A stretch of DNA of 64,000 bases, from assembly GCA_963782255.1 (NCBI GenBank), contig CAWAIS010000001.1, positions 1 to 64,000 of the forward strand, in the 5' to 3' direction. This document shows, piece after piece, positions 1 to 15,260 of this stretch (positions within the stretch are counted from its first letter, which is position 1; the number at the start of each line of letters is the position of its first letter). The notes below the pieces were generated by a model. That model was given only the letters and a program-made list of their open reading frames with translations. It did not search any database and was not told where the DNA came from. This DNA is from Roseiarcus sp963782255 (lineage in GTDB: Bacteria > Pseudomonadota > Alphaproteobacteria > Rhizobiales > Beijerinckiaceae). A program made the position numbers and the translations under genes.

Positions 1-1399
<1,399 letters not shown>

Positions 1400-1602
1400 G
1401 GATTCGGAGACATCAACACAAGGACTTGGGCTCGCCTTCGTCCGACGGTTTGTCGTCCGGCTCAGAATCAAGCGGCCAGTCAGGCCGCATTTTGCGGGAT
1501 CGCGCCGCCTTCGTCTCTCTTTCTTAATCTAAGGATATGGAAGCCCCGCGCCTCGGTCGGCTTTGATGGGCCATGAGCGGGCGTGGACTTCTTCTTTCGA
1601 CC

Positions 1603-1679
1603 GGGCTTGTAGCTCAGTTGGTTAGAGCGCGCGCTTGATAAGCGTGAGGTCGGAGGTTCAAGTCCTCCCAGGCCCACCA
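1603..1679 (+). tRNA. tRNA-Ile (GAT)
   Basis: A 77-base cloverleaf in the 16S-23S spacer. The acceptor GGGCTTG pairs with CAGGCCC, followed by discriminator A and an encoded CCA. The anticodon loop reads CTTGATAAG, giving GAT. Its place between 16S and tRNA-Ala is the standard rRNA-spacer arrangement. Confidence 0.97.
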
Positions 1680-1713
1680 CGATTGGCCTTTGGGCGCCGG
1701 CGGGTCTTGGAAC

Positions 1714-1789
1714 GGGGCCATAGCTCAGTTGGGAGAGCGCGTGCTTTGCAAGCATGAGGTCGTCGGTTCGATCCCGTCTGGCTCCACCA
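1714..1789 (+). tRNA. tRNA-Ala (TGC)
   Basis: A 76-base cloverleaf, second tRNA of the 16S-23S spacer, with encoded CCA at 1787-1789. The acceptor GGGGCCA pairs with TGGCTCC through a G-T wobble. The anticodon loop CTTTGCAAG gives TGC. Antisense reading of this tRNA yields a spurious peptide (TGSNRRPHACKARALPTEL), a well-known annotation artefact. Confidence 0.97.
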
Positions 1790-2226
1790 AGGCTTAAGGC
1801 CGAGGTTTCGACGGGTGTGAGCGAGATTGGGCGCGCTCCTATCCTTCCGATGCGATTTATCAGTTTGGTCGAGCGCGAAAGCGCTTGGCGTGAAGAAGGC
1901 CGGAACGGTCGGCGATGGGTGTCTATCCTCCGCCGTCCTTACGGTCTTCGGATCTCTGACATCGTGAAGAGGAAGCGCATTCGGTCGAGGGCCGGATGGG
2001 GCGAGGCGTAAAGTCGACGGGTCCGTGAGGGTCCGCAGGCGAAAAAAGCGTCGCGTCATCATCTTGTCTTTCGAGCAACCAGTCGTGGGTTTGGAGCCTG
2101 ACCGCTCAGATCCCCGGATGCGTTTGAAGCAAAACTGGTCTTTTCAAGCCAGGGAGCGCGTTTGCTCGATCGATTGCCGATCGGCCGAGCGAACAAAGGA
2201 CGCGCGCTTTGGCGATGAGAGCAATC
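1790..2226 (+). other. tRNA-Ala to 23S spacer with pre-23S processing stem
   Basis: This stretch holds no gene. Its 3' part (about 2199-2230) is complementary to the sequence just after 23S (about 5089-5118), and GAAGCAAAACTGG near 2127 is complementary to CCAGTTTTGCTTC near 5121. Together these form the long flanking stem expected for RNase III excision of the 23S precursor. Confidence 0.7.
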
Positions 2227-5095
<2,869 letters not shown>

Positions 5096-5202
5096 TGCTC
5101 TCGTCGCCAAGGCGCGACGCCAGTTTTGCTTCATTTCCAGCGGCCGGATCAGCATTAGGAAAGCAGGCCTGACCGCGACCGCTGGATAGTCCGTTCTTCG
5201 CC

Positions 5203-5320
5203 GACCTGGTGGCTTTTGCAAGGTGATAAGACCCGATCCCATCCCGAACTCGGCCGTCAAACGCCTTAGCGCCAATGGTACTTTGTCTCAAGACATGGGA
5301 GAGTAGGTCGTCGCCAGGTC
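5203..5320 (+). rRNA. rrf: 5S ribosomal RNA
   Basis: About 118 bases. GACCTGGTGG at the 5' end pairs with CGCCAGGTC at the 3' end to close helix I. The internal CCGATCCCATCCCGAACTCGG segment is the conserved loop B/C region of bacterial 5S. It lies 107 bases after 23S in the normal operon order. Confidence 0.95.
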
Positions 5321-5394
5321 CGCCAAGAATGGAACTTCCTCTTCATCGTACGCCGCCGGCGTGTTAGTCATTGCCGGTGGTCCGTCGCCTCTGA

Positions 5395-7057
<1,663 letters not shown>

Positions 7058-7242
7058 CGGATGTCCTTTGCGCGTGGTCGCGTTCGGCGGCGGATCGGGC
7101 AAGGAGCCTGACAAGCGACCGGAGCGCCGGATGGGGTTTCGAGGCCATGCATGGAAGATGGCCCCGGGGACAGGTCAGGTTCTGGACAAAGCGTCATTAC
7201 CGTACGCAGGCCAGCAGGCCGACAGGTTTCAGGATGGTCGAG

Positions 7243-7611
7243 TTACGATCGATCAGGCCCCTCCCCTGTCTCGCGTTCCAGGGCGGCGACCGCGCGTTCA
7301 AACGCTTCGCCGATCAGCCAGCCGTGCGCCTGCGCCAGGGCGTAGAAACGGTTTGAGGCGTCGGGCGTCGTTTTGAGCGTCACGGTCGCGCTTCGACCCG
7401 TGCGGTGCTGGCCACGCCGCAGTAGCGGGACCTTCGCGGGGTGCTGGACCCCCTGCCCTTCCCGGCTGACGAACTTCGTGCGTTCGGCGATGCCGCGCAG
7501 ATCCTCCGGCCCCGGCCTGGCGGCGGCTTCTGGCGGCTTCGGTTTGAAGCGGTCGAGATTGAGCGCGTCGTCTTCCGCGAAAATATCCCTGTGTTCCGGT
7601 TCTTTGGCCAT
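7243..7611 (-). CDS. small protein coupled to ParA (possible partition partner)
   Basis: A 122-residue hydrophilic protein translated directly after ParA: the ParA stop and this start share TAATG. Its C-terminal half (TVTLKTTPDASNRFYALAQA and the helix after it) looks like a small helical or ribbon-helix-helix DNA-binding fold, and its N-terminal half is charged and probably flexible. Position in the operon suggests a centromere-binding or accessory partition role, by analogy with other ParA operons. I do not recognise a named family, so the function is inferred from context only. Confidence 0.6.
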   Translation of the reverse strand: MAKEPEHRDIFAEDDALNLDRFKPKPPEAAARPGPEDLRGIAERTKFVSREGQGVQHPAKVPLLRRGQHRTGRSATVTLKTTPDASNRFYALAQAHGWLIGEAFERAVAALERETGEGPDRS

Positions 7612-8348
7612 TATGCCACCGCCTTTTTCGCGTCCGCCTGTGCATGGTCGAGCCGGCGGATGGTTTCCGCGACGAAGGCTTCCGCGTTCTCAATGGCGAT
7701 GTGGAGTTTGTGGATCTTCGCCGGATTGAGGCCGTGCAGCGGCGCGCCCCGGCTGAAGATCGCCGCATAGGCGGTGCGCTGATGCAGCTGGACGTCATAC
7801 ACGGGGGTCTTGTGGGTGGCGAACTGGCGCTCCACGTCGCGCTGCGTGTCGGGTTTGACCGCAGGGCTCGTTTTCGTCAGTAGCACGGCCGCCGGAATGC
7901 GGATGGGCACGCGCGAGAGCTTTTCGCATTCGGCCACGACGCGTAACGCCGCCACGGCCTCGCGTGCGTCGAGAAAGGACGGGCCGCAGGGAATGATGAC
8001 CAGGTCGGCTTGGCTGATGGCGTAAGTCGCGGCCTGCGACGCCACACCTTCCAGATCCACCACGACAAATTGGGTGCGCCGCGCGGCGTCCTGGATGGTG
8101 GCGATGATGGAATTTTCCGCCGTCGCCTCGATGATGCTGAGGCTCGGCAAGATCTTCGGCTCGGGGTGGTTCTGCTCCTGCGGGAGCCGGACGCCGGCCG
8201 CCTTCGCCCATTGAATCTGCGGCCGGTTGAGATCGGCATCGATGCCGATGACGCTCGCCCCCCGCCCTGCGAGGCAGGTCATAAGGATATTTGCTGTTGT
8301 TGATTTTCCGACGCCGCCTTTTGGCGACGCAACGACAATGGTCGGCAT
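7611..8348 (-). CDS. parA: ParA-family partition ATPase
   Basis: Deviant Walker ATPase that would position or segregate the element. The N-terminus PTIVVASPKGGVGKSTTANI holds the KGGVGKS loop, with the ParA signature lysine at its start. Motif A' follows (GIDADLNRPQIQWA), then the Walker B-like FVVVDLEGVAS. At 245 residues it is a short ParA without an N-terminal HTH, typical of plasmids and integrative elements. The start at 8348 is chosen over upstream codons because AAGGAGAA lies just ahead of it. An iteron-bearing intergenic region and a ribbon-helix-helix gene lie upstream, suggesting an autoregulated partition cassette that keeps an excised circle from being lost. Confidence 0.92.
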   Translation of the reverse strand: MPTIVVASPKGGVGKSTTANILMTCLAGRGASVIGIDADLNRPQIQWAKAAGVRLPQEQNHPEPKILPSLSIIEATAENSIIATIQDAARRTQFVVVDLEGVASQAATYAISQADLVIIPCGPSFLDAREAVAALRVVAECEKLSRVPIRIPAAVLLTKTSPAVKPDTQRDVERQFATHKTPVYDVQLHQRTAYAAIFSRGAPLHGLNPAKIHKLHIAIENAEAFVAETIRRLDHAQADAKKAVA

Positions 8349-8379
8349 GATTCTCCTTGAAATGTTTGGGATGACGGAC

Positions 8380-8494
8380 GGTAGACGATTCGTAGACCTA
8401 TACGAACGGTATACCACGGTCTACGTCCAGTCAACCGATTGTGAATGGTATACCGTTGGTCAACCGAATACCTATAGCTATGGATGGTCAACCG
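8380..8494. repeat. iterons and palindromes upstream of parA (operator/parS candidate)
   Basis: The region between parA and the ribbon-helix-helix gene carries three copies of GTCAACCG (8430-8437, 8459-8466, 8487-8494), two palindromes GGTATACC (8408-8415, 8447-8454), and GTAGAC/GTCTAC elements near 8381, 8392 and 8419. Short iterated sites next to a ParA/RHH pair are typical of partition centromeres and of RHH operators. The last iteron overlaps the end of the RHH gene. Function is inferred from layout. Confidence 0.6.
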
Positions 8495-8673
8495 TCCTCC
8501 CTCCGCTCCCCATGCTTCCGGAACAGATCCTCAAGCGCCTCCGCCATCAGCTCGTTCATCGTCCGCCCCAGGCGCACGGCCATGATCTTCAGCCGGTCGC
8601 GCGTCTCTTTCGGCATGTGCGCCGTGATGGTGACGGTGCCGGCGCGGGATGGCGGGGTCGGCGAAGTCGGCAT
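8488..8673 (-). CDS. ribbon-helix-helix DNA-binding protein
   Basis: A 61-residue protein. TVTITAHMPKETRDRLKIMA forms the beta strand and first helix of a CopG/Arc-type fold, followed by the second helix beginning GRTMNELMAEALEDLF. Its likely role is repressor of the parA operon or centromere-binding protein, since it lies just upstream of parA in the same direction and beside the iterons. An orphan antitoxin is possible, but no toxin is adjacent. Confidence 0.75.
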   Translation of the reverse strand: MPTSPTPPSRAGTVTITAHMPKETRDRLKIMAVRLGRTMNELMAEALEDLFRKHGERREDG

Positions 8674-8704
8674 GAAGCGCCCCTACAAAGCGGAAAGGCG
8701 GGGA

Positions 8705-10371
8705 TCATACATCACATCGTCGGAGTCTGTCCCTTGCGCTGCCGCGGCTTGTAACTGCCATCCAGCTTGCGTTCCGCCGCGCTCCGGCGCTGTTTCCATC
8801 CGGCCTTGGGGCGGTCTGGTTCGGATGCGGCCGCGGGGCCGAAGTCCTTTTTGACCGGCGAATCAGGCGGACCGATTCGGTTTCTCCGCGGGCCTTTTTG
8901 GTGGCGCTGGCAAAATGGTCAGCGGGGCGTTTCCGGGCCGGCGGGGCAGGGGCCTTGCCGCCGCCCTGATTGCCCGTTTGGTCGCCCGCGTCGCCTTGAT
9001 CTGCCGCGGCCGGCGTGGCTGCCGTCGCCCTGCCGGCGCGGCCGTTCCCTGATTCCGAATTCCGCCCGCCATTCGGCCCAGAGCCGGTCGCGCTCGGCTG
9101 AGAGATCGCGCCATTCCTGCTTCTGCTGTTTGATTTCTTCCGCGTGGCGCAGATCGAGCGCCTGTTTCTGGAGGTCATAGGCGGCGGACAGCGTGGCCAG
9201 CTGGGCGTCGCGGATATGGCGGAGTTTATCGGCGCGCGCCTTGCGGCTGCCGGCGTGCTTTTCCGAGAGCGCCTTTTTGGCGAGCGCCTGGCTGGCCAGC
9301 ATCAGCTCGCGCCGCGCCTTCCCTGAAACCAGCAGGGTGAACAGCATCAGGGAGGAAGCCTTTGCCTGTGCGGACCATGCCGGGGCGGACCAGGGCGAGG
9401 GTATTGCCCAGAAAGCCCATAAGGGTGCGCTCGCGGTACTCGAACCGGCGCTTTTCGGCCTTGAGGCGCTCCATCAACTTCTTCCATTCCCGCGTCTCTT
9501 TCCAGTCGCGGAAACCCTGGATCGAGAGGGGCAGGGCGTTGCGGTTGCGCTTGTGCTTCCAGATTTTATCGGCGGCTGCCGTGTGGCGGTCGCGGATCGC
9601 CTGGATCGAGGTGCGGTAGTCTTTCCACAGCGCGTTGGACTCCGCCTTGTGGCGTTTCCAGGCGCCGTCCTGCGTCGCTTTCAGGCGGCGGACATAGGCC
9701 TCCTGATCGGCCTTGATCGCGGCCGCCCGCTGCTTCGCGGTGCGGTTTTCATTGGCGGGTTTCAGATCGGGCTGCTGGAAGCGCTTGGGCTGTTTTTTGG
9801 CGGGAGGGGGGTCGAGTCCCTGATCGAGCGCCGCGAATTTGGCGCGCCGATCGGGGGAGCGGATCACGCCCATGCGCAGCTCGTAGGTATCGCACCACCT
9901 GTCGAGTTTGTATCCGTCGTTCGAGAGCGTGTTGGCAATTCCTGTTTCGGGATGGACCAGATTAACGCAGATGTGGACATGGGCGTGGGGCTGGTCGGTA
10001 TGCTCGATGATGACGGCCTGGTGATCCTGCAGGCCGAGAAGCCGCAGCACCTCATGGGCGGTCTCGCGCATGTGGTTCTTGCCGGGCTTGTCGTCCGGGT
10101 GCCATTCTATCGAAATGGCGTAGACGGGCTTTTTGAGCTTGTTTCCTCCAGGCGGGCTGCCGCCGCGGCGCTTGAGTTCGGGCGCGGCGTCGCATGTCAC
10201 CATCATCTCACGCCACGTTTCATGGGGATCGTCGGTGAACAGATTCAGGGTCTCGACAAAGCCGACGCGGTGCGCGGTTTCGAGCGTGTCCTTGTCGTGC
10301 AGATAGTAGGTCAGGGCGCCCTTGAAGCTGGTGCCGCGGCCTTTGGTTTTCGCGCCCTTATTGAAGTTCAT
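8705..10371 (-). pseudogene. mobA: MobA/VirD2-type relaxase, two frameshifts
   Basis: Nicking enzyme for DNA transfer. The N-terminal domain has GALTYYLHDKD near residue 20, EWHPDDKPGKNHM near 100, and the metal-binding triad in EHTDQPHAHVHICVNLV (HAHVH) near 130. The catalytic tyrosine is probably one of the pair in TYYLHD. A long basic helical tail follows (RHTAADKIWKHKRNRNAL region). The frame breaks near 9350 and again near 9050; both downstream pieces continue the same basic coiled-coil composition. The start at 10371 overlaps the upstream mobC by 14 bases, so the two are translationally coupled. Whether the breaks are real or read errors cannot be told here. Confidence 0.88.
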
Positions 10372-10768
10372 ACAGGCGCCTCAGTATGGGCCGCGCTTCG
10401 TCGACCAGCCCGCGCAATTCTTCAAGCATGGCGTCGAGGATCTGTGTGCGGCGAAGGTCGCCGACGGTGTTGGCGATCTTTGTGAGCTGATTGACGTTGT
10501 TCCCGACGCGAGAAAATTCTTGCGATAGTCGGTAGAGATCATGCAGGAATATCGGTGCGATTGTGCGCTGCCGCCTGATCACGATTTGCGCCGTAAACAC
10601 GGCCTCGCGGACAAAATCGGATTGGGTTTTACCGGCGTCGCGCATCAACTGCTCGGCGCGGTGCAGTTCGGCCGCCGTGACGCGGGCGCGCAGCCACTCG
10701 CTGCGGAGGCTGGGATCGTCTTTGCGTGGCCTGCCGCCAGGGCGGCCTTTTTGGGGCTTCCGGGTCAT
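10358..10768 (-). CDS. mobC: MobC-like relaxosome accessory protein
   Basis: A 136-residue protein with a basic N-terminus (RKPQKGRPGGRPRKDD), a ribbon-helix-helix region (LRARVTAAELHRAEQLMRDA, then QSDFVREAVF) and the MobC signature LSRVGNNVNQLTKIAN-type segment (here SRVGNNVNQLTKIANTVGD). MobC proteins bind oriT and help the relaxase melt it. The gene overlaps the relaxase start, and the candidate oriT lies just upstream. Confidence 0.92.
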   Translation of the reverse strand: MTRKPQKGRPGGRPRKDDPSLRSEWLRARVTAAELHRAEQLMRDAGKTQSDFVREAVFTAQIVIRRQRTIAPIFLHDLYRLSQEFSRVGNNVNQLTKIANTVGDLRRTQILDAMLEELRGLVDEARPILRRLYELQ

Positions 10769-10833
10769 CAGCGCAGTCTCTGGGTCACACAGGGTACGCA
10801 GTGGGCGGCCGAGGCGGAGCGACGGGGATTACA

Positions 10834-10915
10834 AGGGGGCGTCCCCCTGTCGAGAGTTTTCGTGCCACGAAAACATTGCTCGCTATCGACTGTCTGAGGT
10901 AAGTGTACTACCACC
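10834..10915. other. candidate origin of transfer (oriT)
   Basis: The region upstream of mobC holds a GC hairpin, AGGGGGCGTCCCCCT (10834-10848), then a perfect inverted repeat GTTTTCGT-GCC-ACGAAAAC (10856-10874), then GGTAAGTGTACTA (10898-10910). The last resembles the TAAGTGCG nick region of RSF1010-type origins, and the DNA beyond it is AT-rich. Inverted repeat plus nick-like motif beside mobC/mobA is the usual oriT architecture. The exact nick site is inference. Confidence 0.5.
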
Positions 10916-10929
10916 TTATAAGTTATGAA

Positions 10930-11760
10930 TATTAATTAATCGAGTGAATGTCAAGGTTTATGGATATCTATAGTTCAGATTTTTGTGCAGGAACGATCAA
11001 TCTAGACTTGAAAGGAAAGAGTGCAGGGAACGTTTACACGTCCTCTGCCTGGCCGGGGCGGGCTCGCTTCGTAAATATAATCGCACTCCTGTACTTCCAT
11101 TCGCCGCGATGACAGACGGCATGCGTTCCAGGCATCCGGTCTCGGCCTCGACCAGATTCTGTCATCGGGAGGTTTTGCCAAGACGATGAGGCGTCGGCCG
11201 TGGCTGGATAGTCTGTGATCGCCAAGTCGTGGAGCACAAATCCGCCTGTAACCTCAATGATCGCGAGTATGCTTTCGGTCGGTGACACGCTCGTCCGGGC
11301 GAAACTGCTCGTAATTATGAAATGCCGGGATGCTTGAGGGAAGAATTCATAGACTAGCACGCCGCTGATCATGACATAACGGGGTCAGCATAAGCCGGTC
11401 CAAGAAACAAGATGGCATCAGGCCCGTGGCGACGATAACCCGTCATGGCTGATTCGCTGGCTCATTGACAAGCGTAGCCGTGAGGGGCGGAGATGGAGAG
11501 CGGGTATCCGCGGTGAGTCGTAATTTGCAAATCAGGGGAAGGGTTCTTGCAAAACCATCATGGCCGGCCCAGGCCTGAAACCGTCGGCCTTTCGGCAATT
11601 TCTCAAAGCCTGCAATGCGAGCGCCATGTCGCGTTCTGATCCAGCAGAACCGTGCGCCTTCCAGGGATTTCCATTTCCGCGGACGCGCTTTGATCCGTCG
11701 GCAGGTGGAATGCGATCTGCGCTTTCATAAGATCGCCGGATGCCAGCCTTAAGGGCGGAT
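10930..11760. other. intergenic region without a convincing gene
   Basis: AT-rich at first (10920-10985), then of average composition. The longest open frame (11034-11372, minus) has no recognisable domain, signal peptide or ribosome site and uneven codon use. It may contain the eroded remains of a gene, but nothing can be supported. Confidence 0.5.
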
Positions 11761-11762
11761 AA

Positions 11763-12506
11763 GCAGGGCCATTAACTGACAAGGCCCTGCGCGATGTCAA
11801 AAATCGGAATGAATTCGATACGGCCGAAGCGTGGCTGCGCGCGGCTGTCGACGGGCTGAGGCCTGATTTCGAGGCCATTGGCAAGACGCTTCCCCCGATG
11901 CTGCGCGGCAATTTCGGCTTCACGTCGCATGGCAGCAAGAAGACCGGCGTGAGCGGCCAGTATTACGACGGCGGCGCGTCGACCGACAAAATCCCGAAAC
12001 TCATCATCCGCTGCAATACCGATGATCCGGTCGCGATCCTCGAAGCGGTCGTTCATCAGTGCTGCCATGCCGCTGTCGGCGTCCAGGAAGGCCATGGGAA
12101 GGCCTTCCGCGAGGTGGCGCTCCGCATCGGCCTTGAACCGCCCATGCGCACCAGCAGGGCAGGGAAGCGCCTTGCAGAGCGTTTACACGCCCTGGCGGCC
12201 GAACTCGGCCCCTTCCCCAATGCCCGCCTGAATTTCGAGACGACCGGCGCGGACGGCAAGGAAAAGCGCGTGGCCGATCGGCCGGCGCCGCAGGAGAACC
12301 GCCAGCTGAAGGTGGAATGCCTGGTTGATGGCTGCGGCTATTGCGCCCGCGCAACGGCCAGGTGGCTGCGGATCGGCCTGCCGCTCTGCCCTGTGCATCG
12401 GGAGCCCATGCATCCGGAAAAGCCCCTGCCTGAAGAGGACGGCGACGATCGGGAAGAGGGCGGCCGTGAAGAAGAGGCCCTCGCTGACTCGCCGGAGGAA
12501 TCGTGA
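11763..12506 (+). CDS. SprT-like zinc-metalloprotease fold, catalytic Glu replaced by Gln
   Basis: Resembles the SprT-like proteins common in alphaproteobacterial mobile elements. The order is an N-terminal helix (TAEAWLRAAVDGLRPDFEAI), the conserved HGSKKTGVSGQYYDG strand, the metal site LEAVVHQCCHAAVGVQEGHG, then LGPFPNARL and a C-terminal zinc-ribbon-like part (CLVDGCGYCARATARW...CPVHREPM) and an acidic tail. The active-site motif is HQCCH instead of HExxH, so the general base is missing and the protein may bind zinc or DNA without proteolysis. The first ATG (11898) would remove the first helix. The open frame extends to 11763 without an ATG, so the true start is unclear. The stop overlaps the next start (GTGA). 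Confidence 0.75.
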   Translation, partial: AGPLTDKALRDVKNRNEFDTAEAWLRAAVDGLRPDFEAIGKTLPPMLRGNFGFTSHGSKKTGVSGQYYDGGASTDKIPKLIIRCNTDDPVAILEAVVHQCCHAAVGVQEGHGKAFREVALRIGLEPPMRTSRAGKRLAERLHALAAELGPFPNARLNFETTGADGKEKRVADRPAPQENRQLKVECLVDGCGYCARATARWLRIGLPLCPVHREPMHPEKPLPEEDGDDREEGGREEEALADSPEES

Positions 12507-14448
12507 TCATGGCGCGCGGGCGGTTGAGCATGGCGGCGCTGCTGGCTGGCATCAGCCATCTGGCGATCGGGACGGCATACGCTGCGAGCGCCGGCTGGGA
12601 TGCAAGCCGCCTGCCGGGTGATCTCAAGGGAAGCGCCGTTGTGGTCGGCGCCTATGGCGTGTTTGTGGGATTGAAGCGCGTTTTGCGCGGCGGCATGGCG
12701 GCGTTCTGGACCTCCAGGCTTGGGCGGTGGCTGATCGGGCGCATTGCCGGAACGGTGGTGTTTGCGGGCCTGGCTGGGACCGGGTTTTTCCTGGCGCAGC
12801 AGGCCCTGGATCCACTGCTGGACGGGCTGGTCCGGCTGGGCGTGCCGCTATCGGAGGGGCTGCTCGGCGCCATCGGGCTGGGGATGATGGATCGGCCCGG
12901 TCGCGGCCGCATGGACATCTGCGCACGCCCGTCAAGGTGTGCATCGGCAAGGGTTCGCGGCCGCTGCGCCGGCTGGTCCGCTCTCTGGGCATGGGCCGCG
13001 GCGGATCGAGCGCCTTCGCGGGGATCTGCGAAGAGTGGGCGAACCGCTGGAAGCCCGGCATGATCCTGCTTGGCGCCAGCATGTTCGACCAGCAAATGGC
13101 TGGTCGGCATTCGGGACGATCGCTGATGATCGATCGTTGCCGGAAACGGCGCGGGTAAAGGCCGCAGCACCATTATTCCCATCCTGCTGACCTATCCCGG
13201 TTCGGCTTATGTCCAGGACTTCAAGGGCCAGAACGCCGCCGTGACGGCGCAGCGCCGGCGCGAGATGGGGCAGGCGGTGCATATCCTCGAACCGATGGGG
13301 GGACACGGGAAACGGCGCGCGCCTCAATCCGCTCGAGGCGCTCGATCCCGAAGCCAGGGACTATGTCGAGCAGATCGACGCCATTGTCGACGCGCTGGTG
13401 ATCGCAGGCGATGCCAAAAACCTGTTCTGGGATGAATCCGCCCGCACCCTGATCGCGGGGCTGATCGACTATGTCGTGCGGTGCGACAGCGACGATGAAT
13501 TCGAGCCGCCTGCGGACGATGCGGCGCTGGAGGATTCCGATGCCGAAGAATGAAAAGACCCTTGGGCCGAGTGCGGGATCTGCTGATCGATCCCAAAGGG
13601 CCGCCGATTTACGAGATGGCCGTTCTGGGGGGTCAGGCGCGCAGTGCCGCGGCCATGCTTTCGCAGGCGGCGGAGGAAACCGTCGGCGGCATCATGGCGA
13701 ACGCCCTGGGGCATACGAAATTCCTCGATAGCCGCGGCATGCGATGAAATGTTGAGCGGGTCGGATTTCTCCGCGCTCGATCTGAACAAGGGCAACACGA
13801 CGGTCTATTTCGTGCTGCCGCCGGAATATCTGTCCGTGCATCAGCGGGCGCTGCGGCTGGTCGTCAATACGTTTCTGACGGCCGCTGCGAAGGGACGCAA
13901 GGGCAAGCATCCGACGCTCTACATTCTCGATGAATTTTACAGCCTTGGACGCACTCTCCGTCATGACCCGGGCCGCCGCGATCATGCGCGGTTACGGCGT
14001 CCGCATGTGTCTGGATCGTGCAGAACATTACGCAGCTGATCGAGATGTATCACCGCAACTGCGGAGACCTTTTTCGCCAATGCGGCGCAGGTGCTGATTT
14101 ACAGCATCAACGACAAGGCCGGCGCTGATTATTTCTCGGCGCGTCTGGGGAACCGCGTGACGTGGAGAGCGCGAGACGCGAGAAACGTCGAGACGAAAAC
14201 AGGGCGTCAAGGTCGAATGGGAACCGACCGTGCACAGCCTGCGCGATGGCAGCGAAATCGGGCGGTCGACCAGCCGGGAAAGCGGGCTGCAGATCGTCCT
14301 GAACGAAGGCGGCGATCCGTTCCTGCTGCGGCGCACGCCTTACGACAAGCTGTTCAGGCCCGGCGAATACGCGCCCGATCCGTTCGAGCCGCGGCGGCGC
14401 TCTTTGGCCGGCCGGCTGTTCCGGAAGTTGCGAGAAATCCTGACATGA
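12503..14448 (+). pseudogene. TraG/VirD4 type IV coupling protein, multiple frameshifts
   Basis: Inner-membrane ATPase that would hand the relaxosome to a type IV secretion channel. The N-terminal part has membrane segments (GTAYAASAG region, LIGRIAGTVVFAGLAGTGFF). EEWANRWKPGMILLG, the Walker A VAGNGAGKGRSTIIPILLTY near 13137-13195, and QDFKGQNAAVTAQRRREMGQ follow. The Walker B-like segment PTLYILDEFYSLG is near 13910, then the arginine/glutamine-finger region (RGYGVRM...QNITQLIEMY when frames are joined) and a C-terminus ending LFRKLREILT. At least five frame changes are needed to read it through. Candidate starts are GTG at 12503 and ATG at 12509, after GGAGGA. As read it encodes no intact coupling protein. 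Confidence 0.85.
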
Positions 14449-15234
14449 AAAGCGATGACAAAGCAGCCTGGCGGCCGCGGCGCTTCGATGTGGCCGGCGC
14501 GCATCCGGATGAGGTCTATCGGGCGGTTTCCAACATCGCCGAAGCTGTCGATGAAATCGGAAAACAGGTTATCGGCGGCCGGTTGGTTGAGCACTTTGGC
14601 GACATGGACCCCGAGGTGCAGGCGTGGCGGCAGCACAAGCCCTTGCGCTTTGGCCAGAACCGGGACGCCGACGTGCAGCAGTTTCTGGCGCAGGGCGTCC
14701 GCATCATGGACGCCTTCAAGGAGAAAATGCCGCTCGGGTTGAGGGACACTCACCGTCAGGTCCGCAACCGCTGCCACGAGCTGGCGCAGTCGATGGAAAG
14801 AGTTCTGGCGAAGAGGCCGGACGAAAGATTCCAGTTCGATCCGCGGTATGCGTCGTGGCGCCGTGTGCAGATATACGCCGAACCTGCGCCGATAAAGGAC
14901 GATCGCCTGCGCGTGTTGTCCGGCGACGACATGCGGCGGAAGTACTCTGGCGGTCTTAAGCCGAATGTTTCGGCAAGGGCCGGCGCAGGCGGCGCGGGCA
15001 AAGGCTGCCTATCACGCCTGGGAAGAAAACGCCGAGCGTCTGGGCGCCAATCCGCCGATCGCGGAAGCGGCGAGGCCTTGGAAGCGGTTCCTGGACAGCG
15101 TCGATGACATGCGCATGCGCGACGGTCACAGAGGCGCGGTCTGGGGTTACGTGGACCCTGTCAACGGCATCGATTTCAGGCCCGCGCTGACTCAGCGCCA
15201 CGCAATCAATTCAAAACCGCGGATGAGGATCTAG
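14445..15234 (+). pseudogene. element-associated hypothetical protein, frameshifted
   Basis: Begins with ATG at 14445, overlapping the coupling-protein stop. The first about 170 residues are helical and charged (RFDVAGAHPDEVYRAVSNIA, HFGDMDPEVQAWRQHKPLRF). A frame change near 14960-14990 leads into QAARAKAAYHAWEENAERLG and a tryptophan-containing C-terminus (GAVWGYVDPVNG). It lies directly after a coupling protein, so it may act in transfer. I know no function for it. Reading in the third frame near 15215-15260 (QFKTADEDLGPWRKQTPG) would join it to the next gene, so the two may be one protein. Confidence 0.6.
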
Positions 15235-15260
15235 GGCCATGGCGAAAGCAAACGCCAGGC

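Noticed and set aside
1658..2062. 134-codon leftward frame over the tRNA spacer
   Set aside because: It is antisense of tRNA-Ala and tRNA-Ile; its peptide TGSNRRPHACKARALPTEL is a known artefact.
9193..10485. 430-codon rightward frame
   Set aside because: Antisense of the relaxase and MobC, which carry the recognised motifs.
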